A DNA stretch of 64,000 bases from an uncultured Pelagibacteraceae bacterium. GTDB lineage: Bacteria > Pseudomonadota > Alphaproteobacteria > Pelagibacterales > Pelagibacteraceae. Positions 36,192 to 43,701 of this stretch are shown piece after piece (position 1 is the first letter of the stretch; each line of letters starts with the position of its first letter). The notes under the pieces were generated by a model. It saw nothing but the letters and a program-made list of their open reading frames with translations, was not told where the DNA came from and did not search any database. Location: positions 1 to 64,000 of the forward strand of contig CACHUN010000001.1 in NCBI GenBank assembly GCA_902583075.1, given 5' to 3'. Both the position numbers and the translations under genes were made by a program.

Positions 36192-36219
36192 TTGCAACAA
36201 AAAATAAAAGTAGTATAAA
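36192..36219 (+). promoter_or_regulatory. Likely original promoter of tRNA-Met
   Basis: TTGCAA (36192-36197) and TATAAA (36214-36219) are 16 bp apart and end 15 bp before the first tRNA base at 36235. This promoter now reads into the truncated tRNA and the element. Confidence 0.55.
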
Positions 36220-36231
36220 CCACCAATTGTT

Positions 36232-36290
36232 AATGGCGGGGTAGCTCAGTTGGTTAGAGCGCGGGACTCATAAGCCCGAGGTCAGTGGTT
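36232..36290 (+). repeat. attL: left 59-bp direct repeat
   Basis: Identical over 59 bp to 43643-43701, beginning AATGGCGGGGTAGCTC and ending GTCAGTGGTT. The sequence before and after differs. It is the core of the integration site inside the tRNA-Met gene. Confidence 0.93.
36235..36290 (+). pseudogene. Truncated tRNA-Met (CAU) 5' part at left element end
   Basis: The first 56 bases of a tRNA-Met gene, through the anticodon arm and the first strand of the T arm, identical to the intact copy at 43646. After base 36290 the sequence departs into element DNA, so the T loop and acceptor 3' strand are missing and this copy cannot fold as a tRNA. Confidence 0.92.
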
Positions 36291-36304
36291 ATTCCATAAG
36301 TATT

Positions 36305-36315
36305 TCCTTAACAAT
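36305..36315 (+). repeat. Terminal inverted repeat, left copy
   Basis: TCCTTAACAAT here is the reverse complement of ATTGTTAAGGA at 43629-43639 near the right end. TAAGTATT just before it (36297-36304) is likewise inverted at 43617-43624. Possibly excisionase or integrase sites. Confidence 0.4.
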
Positions 36316-36333
36316 TTAAAGCATGAACTCATA

Positions 36334-36357
36334 CTGCTCCAGTATTGCTCCACTAAG
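36334..36357 (+). repeat. Left arm-site repeat, two TGCTCCA heptamers
   Basis: TGCTCCA at 36335-36341 and 36346-36352, 11 bp apart, inside a 24-bp unit repeated at 43534-43557 with one mismatch and the same orientation. The spacing of one helical turn suits cooperative binding by the integrase encoded 10 bp downstream. Confidence 0.75.
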
Positions 36358-36366
36358 GAGGAATAA

Positions 36367-37350
36367 ATGGCAACGTTTAGCAAAAGGTACAACAACTGGC
36401 ATGCAAGAGTAAGAAAGAATAATAAAGTTATTACAAAGACATTTAGGTCAAAGAAGAATGCAATTCGATGGGCAAAAGAAATTGAACTAAAAATTGAGAA
36501 AGGAATATTTGAAGATCTTAGTCAGGCAAACTCTATTTCTTTAAAAGAAATTCTACAAGAATACTTGGCTCAAGTTACCATGAAGAAGAAAGGGTGGAGA
36601 ACTGAGAAATACAAGATTAATAAACTTTGTAGACATGATATTGCAAAGACTAAACTTGCAAAACTTACACCATTGTTAATCTTAAATTTTAGGGAAGAGA
36701 TCAGTCAGGACTTAAACCCTAGCACAGTCAATAAATATACAACTCTCATTAATGTTTCTATTAAATATGCACGACAGATACTTGGGATTTATATACCAAA
36801 CAATCCTTGTGAATTTATTAAAAGACTTAAAGAACCAGAGTTTCAAGGTGAAGTTATTACTTATGAAGAAGAAGAAAGACTTTTAAAGAATGCAAAAAGA
36901 TCAAAAGCGAACTGGATAGCATTAGGTATTATGCTTGGAATTGATTGTGGTTTAAGAAGAGGAGAGATCCTTAAACTTAATAGAGAGGATATTAATTTTT
37001 TAAACTCTACATGCATTCTAAGAGATACCAAGAATGGCACTAGTAGATCTATAGGGTTATCCCAAAGAGTGATGAAAGAAATAAATAACTTACCTCTTAA
37101 TATTAATGGCAGATTAATAAACAGTAGTAATGGAGATAATTTTAAATTCTATTGGATGCAACTTAAGAAATGGTCAAAGGTAAACAAAACATTTCATTCA
37201 ACACGTCATACTTTTGCATCAAGAGCTGCTATGAAAGGATGGTCTATAGTAGAAATAGCACAACAAGGTGGGTGGAAGGAGCTCAGAGTTTTAAAAAGGT
37301 ATACTCATTTAAAACCTGAGTATTTGGCGGATAAATTAAAACAGAGATAG
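36367..37350 (+). CDS. int: Tyrosine recombinase (phage-type integrase)
   Basis: A 327-aa site-specific recombinase. An N-terminal DNA-binding part (about 1-150) includes an AP2-like arm-binding region with FSKRYNNWHARV. The catalytic domain shows Arg in GIDCGLRRGEIL (near 194-199), HSTRHTFASRA (His/Arg box, near 277-287) and the nucleophile Tyr in LKRYTHLKPEYL (near 311). AAGGAGG precedes the ATG. It is immediately inside attL, as expected for the enzyme that inserted this element into tRNA-Met. Confidence 0.95.
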   Translation: MATFSKRYNNWHARVRKNNKVITKTFRSKKNAIRWAKEIELKIEKGIFEDLSQANSISLKEILQEYLAQVTMKKKGWRTEKYKINKLCRHDIAKTKLAKLTPLLILNFREEISQDLNPSTVNKYTTLINVSIKYARQILGIYIPNNPCEFIKRLKEPEFQGEVITYEEEERLLKNAKRSKANWIALGIMLGIDCGLRRGEILKLNREDINFLNSTCILRDTKNGTSRSIGLSQRVMKEINNLPLNINGRLINSSNGDNFKFYWMQLKKWSKVNKTFHSTRHTFASRAAMKGWSIVEIAQQGGWKELRVLKRYTHLKPEYLADKLKQR

Positions 37351-37363
37351 TTTTTTCATTTTC

Positions 37364-37558
37364 TCAGTATTTTTTAAATACAGTCATGTATTTTTTAGCA
37401 AAAGACCTAATTTCGTTATTGTTATAGCTGTCATGAGCTTTAATTATTTTATCTTCTATTCCTGTCACGACAATATCTCTAAACCACATGTATCTACTAA
37501 TTCTGGGCGAATAGAGTATTAAATATTTACTCCCTATTTTAAAATCATTTTTTTTCAT
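37364..37558 (-). CDS. Element protein, unknown (64 aa)
   Basis: A 64-aa basic protein beginning MKKNDFKIGSKYLILY. The pattern of strands (KYLILYSP, FRDIVVTGI) suggests a small beta-rich, SH3-like domain. It is the last gene of the leftward cargo block, convergent with the integrase. Function unknown. Confidence 0.5.
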   Translation of the reverse strand: MKKNDFKIGSKYLILYSPRISRYMWFRDIVVTGIEDKIIKAHDSYNNNEIRSFAKKYMTVFKKY

Positions 37559-37567
37559 AATTTAAAA

Positions 37568-37879
37568 TTATAATTTTTTTATTCCTTCATAAAAATCATC
37601 AAGATCAAAACTTGATACAATTGCACTTTGAGCACGAAATTCTTCATTAGTTTCTACATTTCTTATGACTATAAGTTTTTGTCTATACAATTCGTTAAAT
37701 GTTTCTTCATCCTCTAATGCAGCTCTCATGCATAATTTATGAATACTCTCAAAAAATCCTATTTTATGTTTTTCACCGAAGTGTTTGATTATATGGTTTT
37801 TTCTTGGATCTCCATTCCATAGTGATCCAACCTCTAACTTTCCATCTGATACCAATTCTTTAAATTTATTATAATTCAC
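37568..37879 (-). CDS. Element protein, unknown (103 aa)
   Basis: A 103-aa soluble, mostly helical protein with no signal peptide. It contains KLCMRAALEDEETFNELYRQKL and ends DDFYEGIKKL. It lies 9 bp upstream of the 64-aa gene on the same strand. I do not recognise a family; a DNA-binding or regulatory role is possible but unsupported. Confidence 0.5.
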   Translation of the reverse strand: MNYNKFKELVSDGKLEVGSLWNGDPRKNHIIKHFGEKHKIGFFESIHKLCMRAALEDEETFNELYRQKLIVIRNVETNEEFRAQSAIVSSFDLDDFYEGIKKL

Positions 37880-37940
37880 AGATCACATAAGTAACGTTCA
37901 AAGTTACGCAAAGAAAGAGAACTGTACAAAACTTTTTCAC

Positions 37941-38306
37941 TTAATCACAAGTCCCTGATGCATGACCCCAAATATTATTTGGATATTTATCCTTCATGCT
38001 TGGCTCTATTAAAGTAGTAATGTTAAACAATTTTTTTACTTTATCGACTATAATTACTCTAAAAGCAGTTTTTTTACCCTCTACATATAAAGGGTTACCA
38101 ATTATTAAAACTTCGTCATTTCTTGCTAAAACTCCCTCTTCACTTTCGAAATTTTGTTTAAAAATATAAGTATAATTATCTTTTTGTATTAGTTTTATAG
38201 GGTATTGCTTTCCTCCAAACGAATAAACACAATTAAAATCTTGTGAATGAGAAGATGTTAGTAAACCAAGATATAAAATTGTTATTATAAATAAAATTTT
38301 TTTCAT
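37941..38306 (-). CDS. Element protein, secreted, unknown (121 aa)
   Basis: A 121-aa protein with a typical signal peptide (hydrophobic 5-17, cleavage near SHSQ). The mature part is beta-rich with cysteines at DFNCVY and the C-terminal GTCD, perhaps forming one disulfide. It lies directly after the 92-aa gene (end to start without gap). No known family. Confidence 0.55.
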   Translation of the reverse strand: MKKILFIITILYLGLLTSSHSQDFNCVYSFGGKQYPIKLIQKDNYTYIFKQNFESEEGVLARNDEVLIIGNPLYVEGKKTAFRVIIVDKVKKLFNITTLIEPSMKDKYPNNIWGHASGTCD

Positions 38307-38585
38307 TCAATTTTGTTTTTTTGTTAAAATAAATTCATTTTTTTTCATGAAAAACTCTGCTTCTTCTTTTTTATTAAAATTCCAAACATTAACTATACGA
38401 GGTGGTCTTACATTTCGATATTGAACTACTGACCACATTTCTTTTACTTCATTAAATTCTGTTGAATGAAATGGTTTTGACACTTTTGTTTTACATAAAT
38501 CGTAAACGAATTTTCGGTGATCAATATAATTATCAGGCATACTTGGCCAGTCATGAAACGGTCTTTTTTTTTCTTTTTCTTCCAT
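38307..38585 (-). CDS. Element protein, unknown (92 aa)
   Basis: A 92-aa charged cytoplasmic protein starting MEEKEKKRPFHDWPSMPDN. The frame is open up to 38666, but that stretch is hydrophobic and overlaps the preceding gene; the ATG at 38585 gives a cleaner protein. Contains a conserved-looking YRNVRPPRIVNVWNF and no motif I know. Confidence 0.5.
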   Translation of the reverse strand: MEEKEKKRPFHDWPSMPDNYIDHRKFVYDLCKTKVSKPFHSTEFNEVKEMWSVVQYRNVRPPRIVNVWNFNKKEEAEFFMKKNEFILTKKQN

Positions 38586-38616
38586 AAAAAAATAATAATA
38601 TTTTATATATACTTCA

Positions 38617-39063
38617 TTAATACTCAAAACAAAATTTATTATTAAAAGCAATGGGCTCTTCTCCATCTATAAAACACACCCCAAATCCACCGCCTTTAGG
38701 TTCATAATAATCAATATCAGCTAGTCGAAAAGGTTTTACAGCTTTTTTCACATCTTTTTTTACATTAAAATTAACTACCCAAAAATATTTGCCTAAAAAT
38801 TTATCTTGTTGGGCATAAAAGAAATATGAACAACCTTCTTTTCCATCGTCACATAAAACAGGTTTAGAAACCACAACAAGAAAATTATCTTTCTCGTCAA
38901 TTGGCATATCATCAGAGCCCATTTTGCAAATTTCATCATCAACTAAAACTTTTCCTTCAAATTGGATAAAACATTTTCCCTCCCACTCTGATAATCTTTC
39001 TTGTGAAGAGGCTGAACCAATCCAAATAAAACTCAATAATAATATTAAAAAAAATCTTTTCAT
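38617..39063 (-). CDS. Element protein, secreted, cysteine-rich (148 aa)
   Basis: A 148-aa protein with a signal peptide (hydrophobic 5-19, cleavage near ASSQ). The mature part has six cysteines (GKCFIQ, DEICKM, PVLCDDGKEGCSYF, GVCFID, KFCFEY), compatible with three disulfides. It looks like an exported, disulfide-stabilised protein; its function is unknown. Confidence 0.55.
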   Translation of the reverse strand: MKRFFLILLLSFIWIGSASSQERLSEWEGKCFIQFEGKVLVDDEICKMGSDDMPIDEKDNFLVVVSKPVLCDDGKEGCSYFFYAQQDKFLGKYFWVVNFNVKKDVKKAVKPFRLADIDYYEPKGGGFGVCFIDGEEPIAFNNKFCFEY

Positions 39064-39095
39064 TTAAAAATTCTATTTTTGGGAAGATGTTTTTA

Positions 39096-40829
39096 TTACC
39101 TAGGCATATCACCTAAAATTAACTTCTTCTCAATTATCTCCTTATCCCTTATAATTTTTAGAGTTATTTCATCACCTATTTTAGTATTAGATTTTATTCT
39201 TTCTAGATCATCGATATTTTTTACTTCTTCATTGTTAAATGCAATAATAATATCTTTTTTCATTATTCCAGATTTTTCTGCAGGACTACCTTTATGAACA
39301 CTGGGGATTAATACGCCTATGTCATCATTTTGAATTCTAATTCCTATCCAAGGTTTGCCAAGAGTATCTGGATTAAAATTTTGTATATCTTCAACCTCAT
39401 TATTATCATTTATAAAGCGAATTCTATTTGGTGTTTTTATTTGATTTTCATAGGCACTAGCTTCTTTTTGCCAATTAAGAACTTCATCAAAAAATCTTTT
39501 TGGTAAATCTGAATAAGAATCTTCGTATCTTGAAAAAAATACCCAATCTTCTTTTCCATTAATATCCTCTCTTCTGATCAATCCGTACACATTTAAATCA
39601 AACAGAATAAATACTTTTTGTGAGCAGAATTGATACATGCATCCCTGCACAGAAGATGTCCAATCATTATCTATCATCTTTAATCGAAAGTTTTCTGGAT
39701 GCGTAATTGAAGCTAAGACCTCTTCTTTAAGAGATATTTTTTCACCTTCATTCCATAAATCGATCTTAGTATCTGGAACTTCAAATTTAATTATATCTTC
39801 AAAATCTTTTTTATTTTTACCAAAAATAAATTTATTTGGATTTTCTAAATTTGCATAATAATATAATAACATTCCTCCTTCTATGGGTGCTTCTGCAATC
39901 CAATCAGGAAGAATATAACAATTCTCTGCTATCTCAGATATAGAGGAAAAACTTTTCCCACTAAAACAAGTTTTTCTAAGTTTTGCAATATCCTCAGCTA
40001 TTTCTTCAACCAAATTAAATCTTGAAATAAGATCATTATGAATTTCTTCAAAATTATTTTTTGTAAATTTTTCAAGAGCTGTACGTTGTCTGTATTTAGC
40101 AAGTATAATAGCTGTTTCATGTGGATTTAGTTTAGATATATCTACCTTCTCAATTAAATTTTCATATTGAAAAATAAACTGCAATCCATCACTCTCAGTT
40201 AGTTCATAAAATTTATGGTTTAAATAAAATCCTTCATTTCTATAACCCCAAAGTTTTGTAGCAGTAGAAATAACAAAATTATCAGAAGGTTTAAGCGAAG
40301 AATAAGTTTTACTTGTATTAATTGCAAGGACTCGCTGTTGAATTTCAACTTTATTATTTTTTAAGTATGGTACAAATATTCTTAAAACTGAAAAATCCAC
40401 AAGATCTTCATAGTAACCTTCACCACAAAATTTATTCCATCCAACACCCCAAGCAACAACTTTGTCTTTATGTTTAAGTTCATAAATTGAGCTTGCTCCA
40501 GTAATTTTTCTCTCAGCCAGAATTTCATTTCTTTCATTTTTAATTACCAAATCTCTAAAATTGGAAACAGTTATCTGATAATTTTTATCATTAAACCTTA
40601 GTGAAGAAGTCGCTAAAGTTTGAATGGGTCTATCATATTTGCTCTTCTCTAAACTAATTATTTTATTAGGAACCTCTATTATTACATTATGTATATTTAA
40701 CGGATCTGTTTTATATTCTTGTGGATTGCTTCCACATGCATTTAAATAAACTTTATCGTTAATAACAAATGCAGATACAGGCAAACTCCACGATAAGCAT
40801 ATAATTATAAATATTAAGATTCTTCTCAT
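39096..40829 (-). CDS. Secreted protein with C-terminal PDZ domain (577 aa)
   Basis: The largest cargo gene. A signal peptide (to about residue 20) precedes a long unassigned region, and the last ~90 residues form a PDZ domain: PWIGIRIQNDDIGVLIP, SPAEKSGIMKKDIIIAFNNEEV and EITLKIIRDKEIIEK, as in HtrA-type PDZ2. No serine-protease catalytic triad is seen in front of it. It overlaps the upstream 127-aa gene by 4 bp. It may bind exposed C termini of envelope proteins; the role in the element is unknown. Confidence 0.75.
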   Translation of the reverse strand: MRRILIFIIICLSWSLPVSAFVINDKVYLNACGSNPQEYKTDPLNIHNVIIEVPNKIISLEKSKYDRPIQTLATSSLRFNDKNYQITVSNFRDLVIKNERNEILAERKITGASSIYELKHKDKVVAWGVGWNKFCGEGYYEDLVDFSVLRIFVPYLKNNKVEIQQRVLAINTSKTYSSLKPSDNFVISTATKLWGYRNEGFYLNHKFYELTESDGLQFIFQYENLIEKVDISKLNPHETAIILAKYRQRTALEKFTKNNFEEIHNDLISRFNLVEEIAEDIAKLRKTCFSGKSFSSISEIAENCYILPDWIAEAPIEGGMLLYYYANLENPNKFIFGKNKKDFEDIIKFEVPDTKIDLWNEGEKISLKEEVLASITHPENFRLKMIDNDWTSSVQGCMYQFCSQKVFILFDLNVYGLIRREDINGKEDWVFFSRYEDSYSDLPKRFFDEVLNWQKEASAYENQIKTPNRIRFINDNNEVEDIQNFNPDTLGKPWIGIRIQNDDIGVLIPSVHKGSPAEKSGIMKKDIIIAFNNEEVKNIDDLERIKSNTKIGDEITLKIIRDKEIIEKKLILGDMPR

Positions 40830-41209
40830 TTATCTTCCTCTATCGCTGTAAGTTTTCCATCTATGACTTTTACAATTCTATACTTGCCATTAGAAAGTGG
40901 CATAACTAATTCAAATGTTGGTATTTTACTTAACACCTTAACAGGTCTAATAAACCAATCTGCAGGGTGGATATATCCTAATGCTTTCTCACCTTTATCA
41001 TCAAATACTTCTACGGAACATCCCATTGTTCCACAATAATCATGTGAACCTGAGCAAGTGCTATATGTAGCATAAACAATTTTTTCTGGTTCAGGTGTTC
41101 CTCCTAAATCTAAAATAATCTCAGGATTTTTATCAGGACAATGGTTATCTGCATTAACTGGCACAAACCAAAACAATCCAAGAACCACGATCAATAAAAG
41201 CTTTTTCAC
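40826..41209 (-). CDS. Element protein, secreted (127 aa)
   Basis: A 127-aa protein with a signal peptide (hydrophobic 4-17, cleavage near VNAD). Mature region has four to five cysteines (DNHCPDK, STCSGSHDYCGTMGCS). It is translationally coupled to the PDZ gene through a 4-bp overlap, suggesting the two products act together in the periplasm. Confidence 0.55.
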   Translation of the reverse strand: MKKLLLIVVLGLFWFVPVNADNHCPDKNPEIILDLGGTPEPEKIVYATYSTCSGSHDYCGTMGCSVEVFDDKGEKALGYIHPADWFIRPVKVLSKIPTFELVMPLSNGKYRIVKVIDGKLTAIEEDK

Positions 41210-41274
41210 AATTCAACACTACCAAATCCTGAACAATGAGTCTGCCTATATTTATTGTATGATATTCTACAAAA

Positions 41275-41478
41275 CTATGTAGCTATAGCCTTCTTAGAGT
41301 TCTGAACATAGCAATCTCGACATACTGGTTTTTCTGCTATTTCAAACTCTGAAAAATATATTTTCATTCTTTTTCTGACTGGTTTTTCTTGTCCGCAGAA
41401 ACCACACCTTGCGGTTCTAATTTTTTCTAACGTTTCCGCAGTTACGCTATCCTGAGAATTTATATTATACCAAGCCAT
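41275..41478 (-). CDS. Small zinc-ribbon protein (67 aa)
   Basis: A 67-aa protein with a four-cysteine ribbon: CGFC (25-28) and CRDC (54-57), spaced 25 residues apart. The rest is polar. Such small ribbons in mobile elements often bind nucleic acid or RNA polymerase (as TraR/DksA proteins do), but this exact family is not recognised. Confidence 0.55.
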   Translation of the reverse strand: MAWYNINSQDSVTAETLEKIRTARCGFCGQEKPVRKRMKIYFSEFEIAEKPVCRDCYVQNSKKAIAT

Positions 41479-41527
41479 TGAATTATTTATGGTGCCAAAA
41501 AGTTTTCAATTGTCCTGTACTCGTCGT

Positions 41528-41749
41528 TTAAAATGCATAACAATCTATTTTTGATCCAATAACTTTACAGTCTTCAACTATTCTTATTACAGCGTTCTTA
41601 AAATCAATATCCAACCCCAGCTCAATGAAATTCATTCCATCAACTTTAGCATTAGCATTTGAAACAATATCATTTTTAAATAATTGTATATTAATAGCGA
41701 TTATTCCTACCGCGATAATTGTAAGAATAAATTTTTTATATCTATCCAT
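41528..41749 (-). CDS. Membrane-anchored small protein (73 aa)
   Basis: A 73-aa protein with an N-terminal hydrophobic helix (about 8-23, starting MDRYKKFILTIIAVGIIAIN) and a short extracytoplasmic tail containing CKVIGSKIDC, perhaps a disulfide loop. It is the first gene of the leftward block. Function unknown. Confidence 0.5.
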   Translation of the reverse strand: MDRYKKFILTIIAVGIIAINIQLFKNDIVSNANAKVDGMNFIELGLDIDFKNAVIRIVEDCKVIGSKIDCYAF

Positions 41750-41853
41750 TTTTCCTCCTAAATAGTTCTATCAAATAAGAATGATATCGAGTCGATTTTC
41801 AATTGTCTTGTCTTTATTCGATTTGCTATACACCTAAATCAATAGGATCCCTT

Positions 41854-41874
41854 TATGTGGTATGTGGTATGTGG
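41854..41874. repeat. (TATGTGG)x3 tandem repeat in divergent promoter region
   Basis: Three exact copies of the 7-mer TATGTGG lie head to tail in the 187-bp region between the leftward cargo block and the rightward polymerase-like gene. Tandem short repeats here could be regulator or replication-protein sites. Confidence 0.6.
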
Positions 41875-41936
41875 GTATCTTTAAAATATTTTTTCCAGAT
41901 TATTGAACTATTAGTTTTAATCACCATTTCTCCAAT

Positions 41937-43208
41937 GTGTCTCCTGAAATCTATAACTACAATAATGATATTAAGTTCGATATTAACCTTTCATTATCAA
42001 GCCAGTCTCATCCTAATAGCTTTCTTTACAATTTGTCAGAAGAATTAGGTTTAATAGGTAATAAACATAAAAAATACTCAGATCATTTAGCCTGTATTTC
42101 AGCTAATTTAATGCTCTTATATTTAAACAAGAGAGGTGAATTTGTTTTTTATTCTAGGGATAACAATCTTTATAAAAGTATAGAAAGATATAATCCCCTT
42201 AAAATTTCAAATAGAAAGATAAAGAAAATAATAGAGCTATTGATAAAGCATGAATTCTTAGATCACAGAAAAGGACGTTATGTCAGACATGATAAATACT
42301 TAAGTTATCGTTCAAGATTTAGACATACATCTAAGTTTTTAAAAGTTTTAAAGAAACACTATTTAAAAAGAGAGCATATCTTGAGAAAAAATTCTGACGT
42401 TATAGTTCTTAGGAATTCCAATAAACAACTTAAAGATTATCCTGAGGATAGATTTACCAATAAAATTAGAGGAGAATGTTTAATTTATAATAATAGTTTA
42501 AGTTTTAATAAGATAAGTGTGTTAAAAAATAAGCAAGTCAAAGACTATCTTAAAAAACAAACTATTGATTTTAAAAATAAAAGTTACCAAAGAATATTCA
42601 ATGGAGACTTTAAGCATGGAGGAAGATTCTATGGCCCTTGGTGGCTTAATATACCTTCAGAACTAAGACAATTTATAACTATTAATAAAAATAAAACTGT
42701 TGAATATGATTATTCCTCACTAATTATCCATCAAATTTATAGTGAAGAGAGTTTAAATTATTTTGAAGAAAATACTTATTCTGAAGATCCCTATTTATTG
42801 AGAGGAATTCCAGACATGGAAAGAAAGATTAATAAAGCAATAATACAGATAGCTTTGAATTGTAGGGATTTTGAAAATTTAAATTACGCATTAGTTAAAG
42901 AATATAAGAGAGGGAAGTTATCTGGTAAGAAACCAAGCAAAAAAGAGATACAGAAAAGATTAGATATATTTATGGAGATGAATCCTAAGATATCTGGTTA
43001 TATTTACAAACAGATTGCTCTAAAATTTCAGTTTCAGGATAGTGAGTTAGCGAGCAATATTATTAGTAAGTGTAATAGGGAATTAATACCTGTATTAAGT
43101 ATTCATGACTCATTTATTGTAGAGAGCAAGAATAAGAGCTTTATTAAGAATGTTATGAGTAAAGCTATTGAGGAAGCTAGGTTTACATCTATACCTTTAA
43201 TTAAGTAG
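41937..43208 (+). CDS. Family A polymerase-like protein of a mobile element
   Basis: A 423-aa protein from a GTG start (no clear ribosome binding site, so the true start is uncertain). The signature block HGGRFYGPWWLNIP (227-240) precedes VEYDYSSLIIHQIY, which resembles motif A (Asp258-x-Ser260) of family A DNA polymerases; RKINK (296-300) matches the Arg/Lys spacing of motif B; VLSIHDSFIVES (386-397, His390-Asp391) resembles motif C. The first ~200 residues look helical and basic. I recall similar uncharacterised proteins on proteobacterial plasmids and phages. It is proposed as an element-encoded replication polymerase; this is inference. Confidence 0.65.
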   Translation: MSPEIYNYNNDIKFDINLSLSSQSHPNSFLYNLSEELGLIGNKHKKYSDHLACISANLMLLYLNKRGEFVFYSRDNNLYKSIERYNPLKISNRKIKKIIELLIKHEFLDHRKGRYVRHDKYLSYRSRFRHTSKFLKVLKKHYLKREHILRKNSDVIVLRNSNKQLKDYPEDRFTNKIRGECLIYNNSLSFNKISVLKNKQVKDYLKKQTIDFKNKSYQRIFNGDFKHGGRFYGPWWLNIPSELRQFITINKNKTVEYDYSSLIIHQIYSEESLNYFEENTYSEDPYLLRGIPDMERKINKAIIQIALNCRDFENLNYALVKEYKRGKLSGKKPSKKEIQKRLDIFMEMNPKISGYIYKQIALKFQFQDSELASNIISKCNRELIPVLSIHDSFIVESKNKSFIKNVMSKAIEEARFTSIPLIK

Positions 43209-43429
43209 TATCTCCAGGCAATGTTATAGGGTGTATAAGGTACCCCTATCTATACTCAGAACAAAACTGTTAACTAGATTGTTATGGTTAACACTCCTGA
43301 TATAAACCTAGGAATTTAGTTAGAATATAATCTGGTTAACATCTTGCATTACTAATTTAAAATTTAAGCACCTATAGTATACCTACACCCCCATGGTCAC
43401 CTGCATACCCCTCAAACATAGTGTTTAAG

Positions 43430-43467
43430 ATTCCATAGAGACTCGAAGAGAGTCATTTCAATGGAAT
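43430..43467. repeat. Nested inverted repeat (two-tier hairpin)
   Basis: Outer arms ATTCCAT (43430-43436) and ATGGAAT (43461-43467); inner arms GACTC (43440-43444) and GAGTC (43450-43454) around GAAGA. A stacked stem with internal loops is possible. It lies downstream of the polymerase-like gene. Confidence 0.5.
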
Positions 43468-43533
43468 ATGATTTAAGGTACTACAGAATTAATTTTGGGA
43501 ATCTCAGAGTCTTTAAATTAGAATTAATGATTT

Positions 43534-43557
43534 CTGCTCCACTATTGCTCCACTAAG
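43534..43557 (+). repeat. Right arm-site repeat, two TGCTCCA heptamers
   Basis: TGCTCCA at 43535-43541 and 43546-43552, 11 bp apart, within a 24-bp unit identical at 23 positions to 36334-36357. It ends 85 bp before the right 59-bp repeat. Confidence 0.75.
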
Positions 43558-43605
43558 AAGTAATAGACAGTTTAGAATCTCTTTGTTATGTTGTGGCACT
43601 TTATA

Positions 43606-43631
43606 AATAACCGAGCAATACTTAGGTTATT
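43606..43631. repeat. Inverted repeat upstream of intact tRNA-Met
   Basis: AATAACC (43606-43612) and GGTTATT (43625-43631), perfect 7-bp arms, 12-nt spacer, 14 bp before the tRNA. It may be an element protein site or affect tRNA transcription. Confidence 0.4.
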
Positions 43632-43642
43632 GTTAAGGAGAA

Positions 43643-43701
43643 AATGGCGGGGTAGCTCAGTTGGTTAGAGCGCGGGACTCATAAGCCCGAGGTCAGTGGT
43701 T
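43643..43701 (+). repeat. attR: right 59-bp direct repeat
   Basis: Identical to 36232-36290. Here it continues into the remaining tRNA 3' end, so the original chromosomal tRNA 3' part lies to the right and the element supplies the 5' part. Confidence 0.93.

Larger units (their letters stand above)
43209..43645. other. 437-bp noncoding region at right end of element
   Basis: No ORF of substance is seen. It holds three GTTAAC palindromes (43269, 43287, 43335), a nested inverted repeat (43430-43467), the right arm-site repeat (43534-43557) and two inverted repeats before the tRNA. It may contain a replication origin, regulatory RNA or recombination complex sites. Confidence 0.5.
36232..43701 (+). 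mobile_element. Integrative element in tRNA-Met with integrase and polymerase-like gene
   Basis: A 7.4-kb insertion bounded by exact 59-bp tRNA-derived repeats. It carries a tyrosine recombinase next to attL, nine leftward small genes, a divergent regulatory region with a triple 7-bp repeat, a polymerase-like gene and a noncoding stretch next to the right end. Paired TGCTCCA sites lie near both ends. No capsid, portal, terminase or conjugation genes are visible. Confidence 0.9.

Noticed and set aside
36235..36311. A second functional tRNA-Met at the left end
   Set aside because: The sequence diverges after 56 bases, removing the T loop and the acceptor 3' strand, so it cannot form a cloverleaf.
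41803..42048. 81-codon plus-strand ORF overlapping the start of the polymerase-like gene
   Set aside because: No convincing ribosome binding site, composition unlike a protein of this genome, and it overlaps 110 bp of the better-supported frame and the tandem repeat region.
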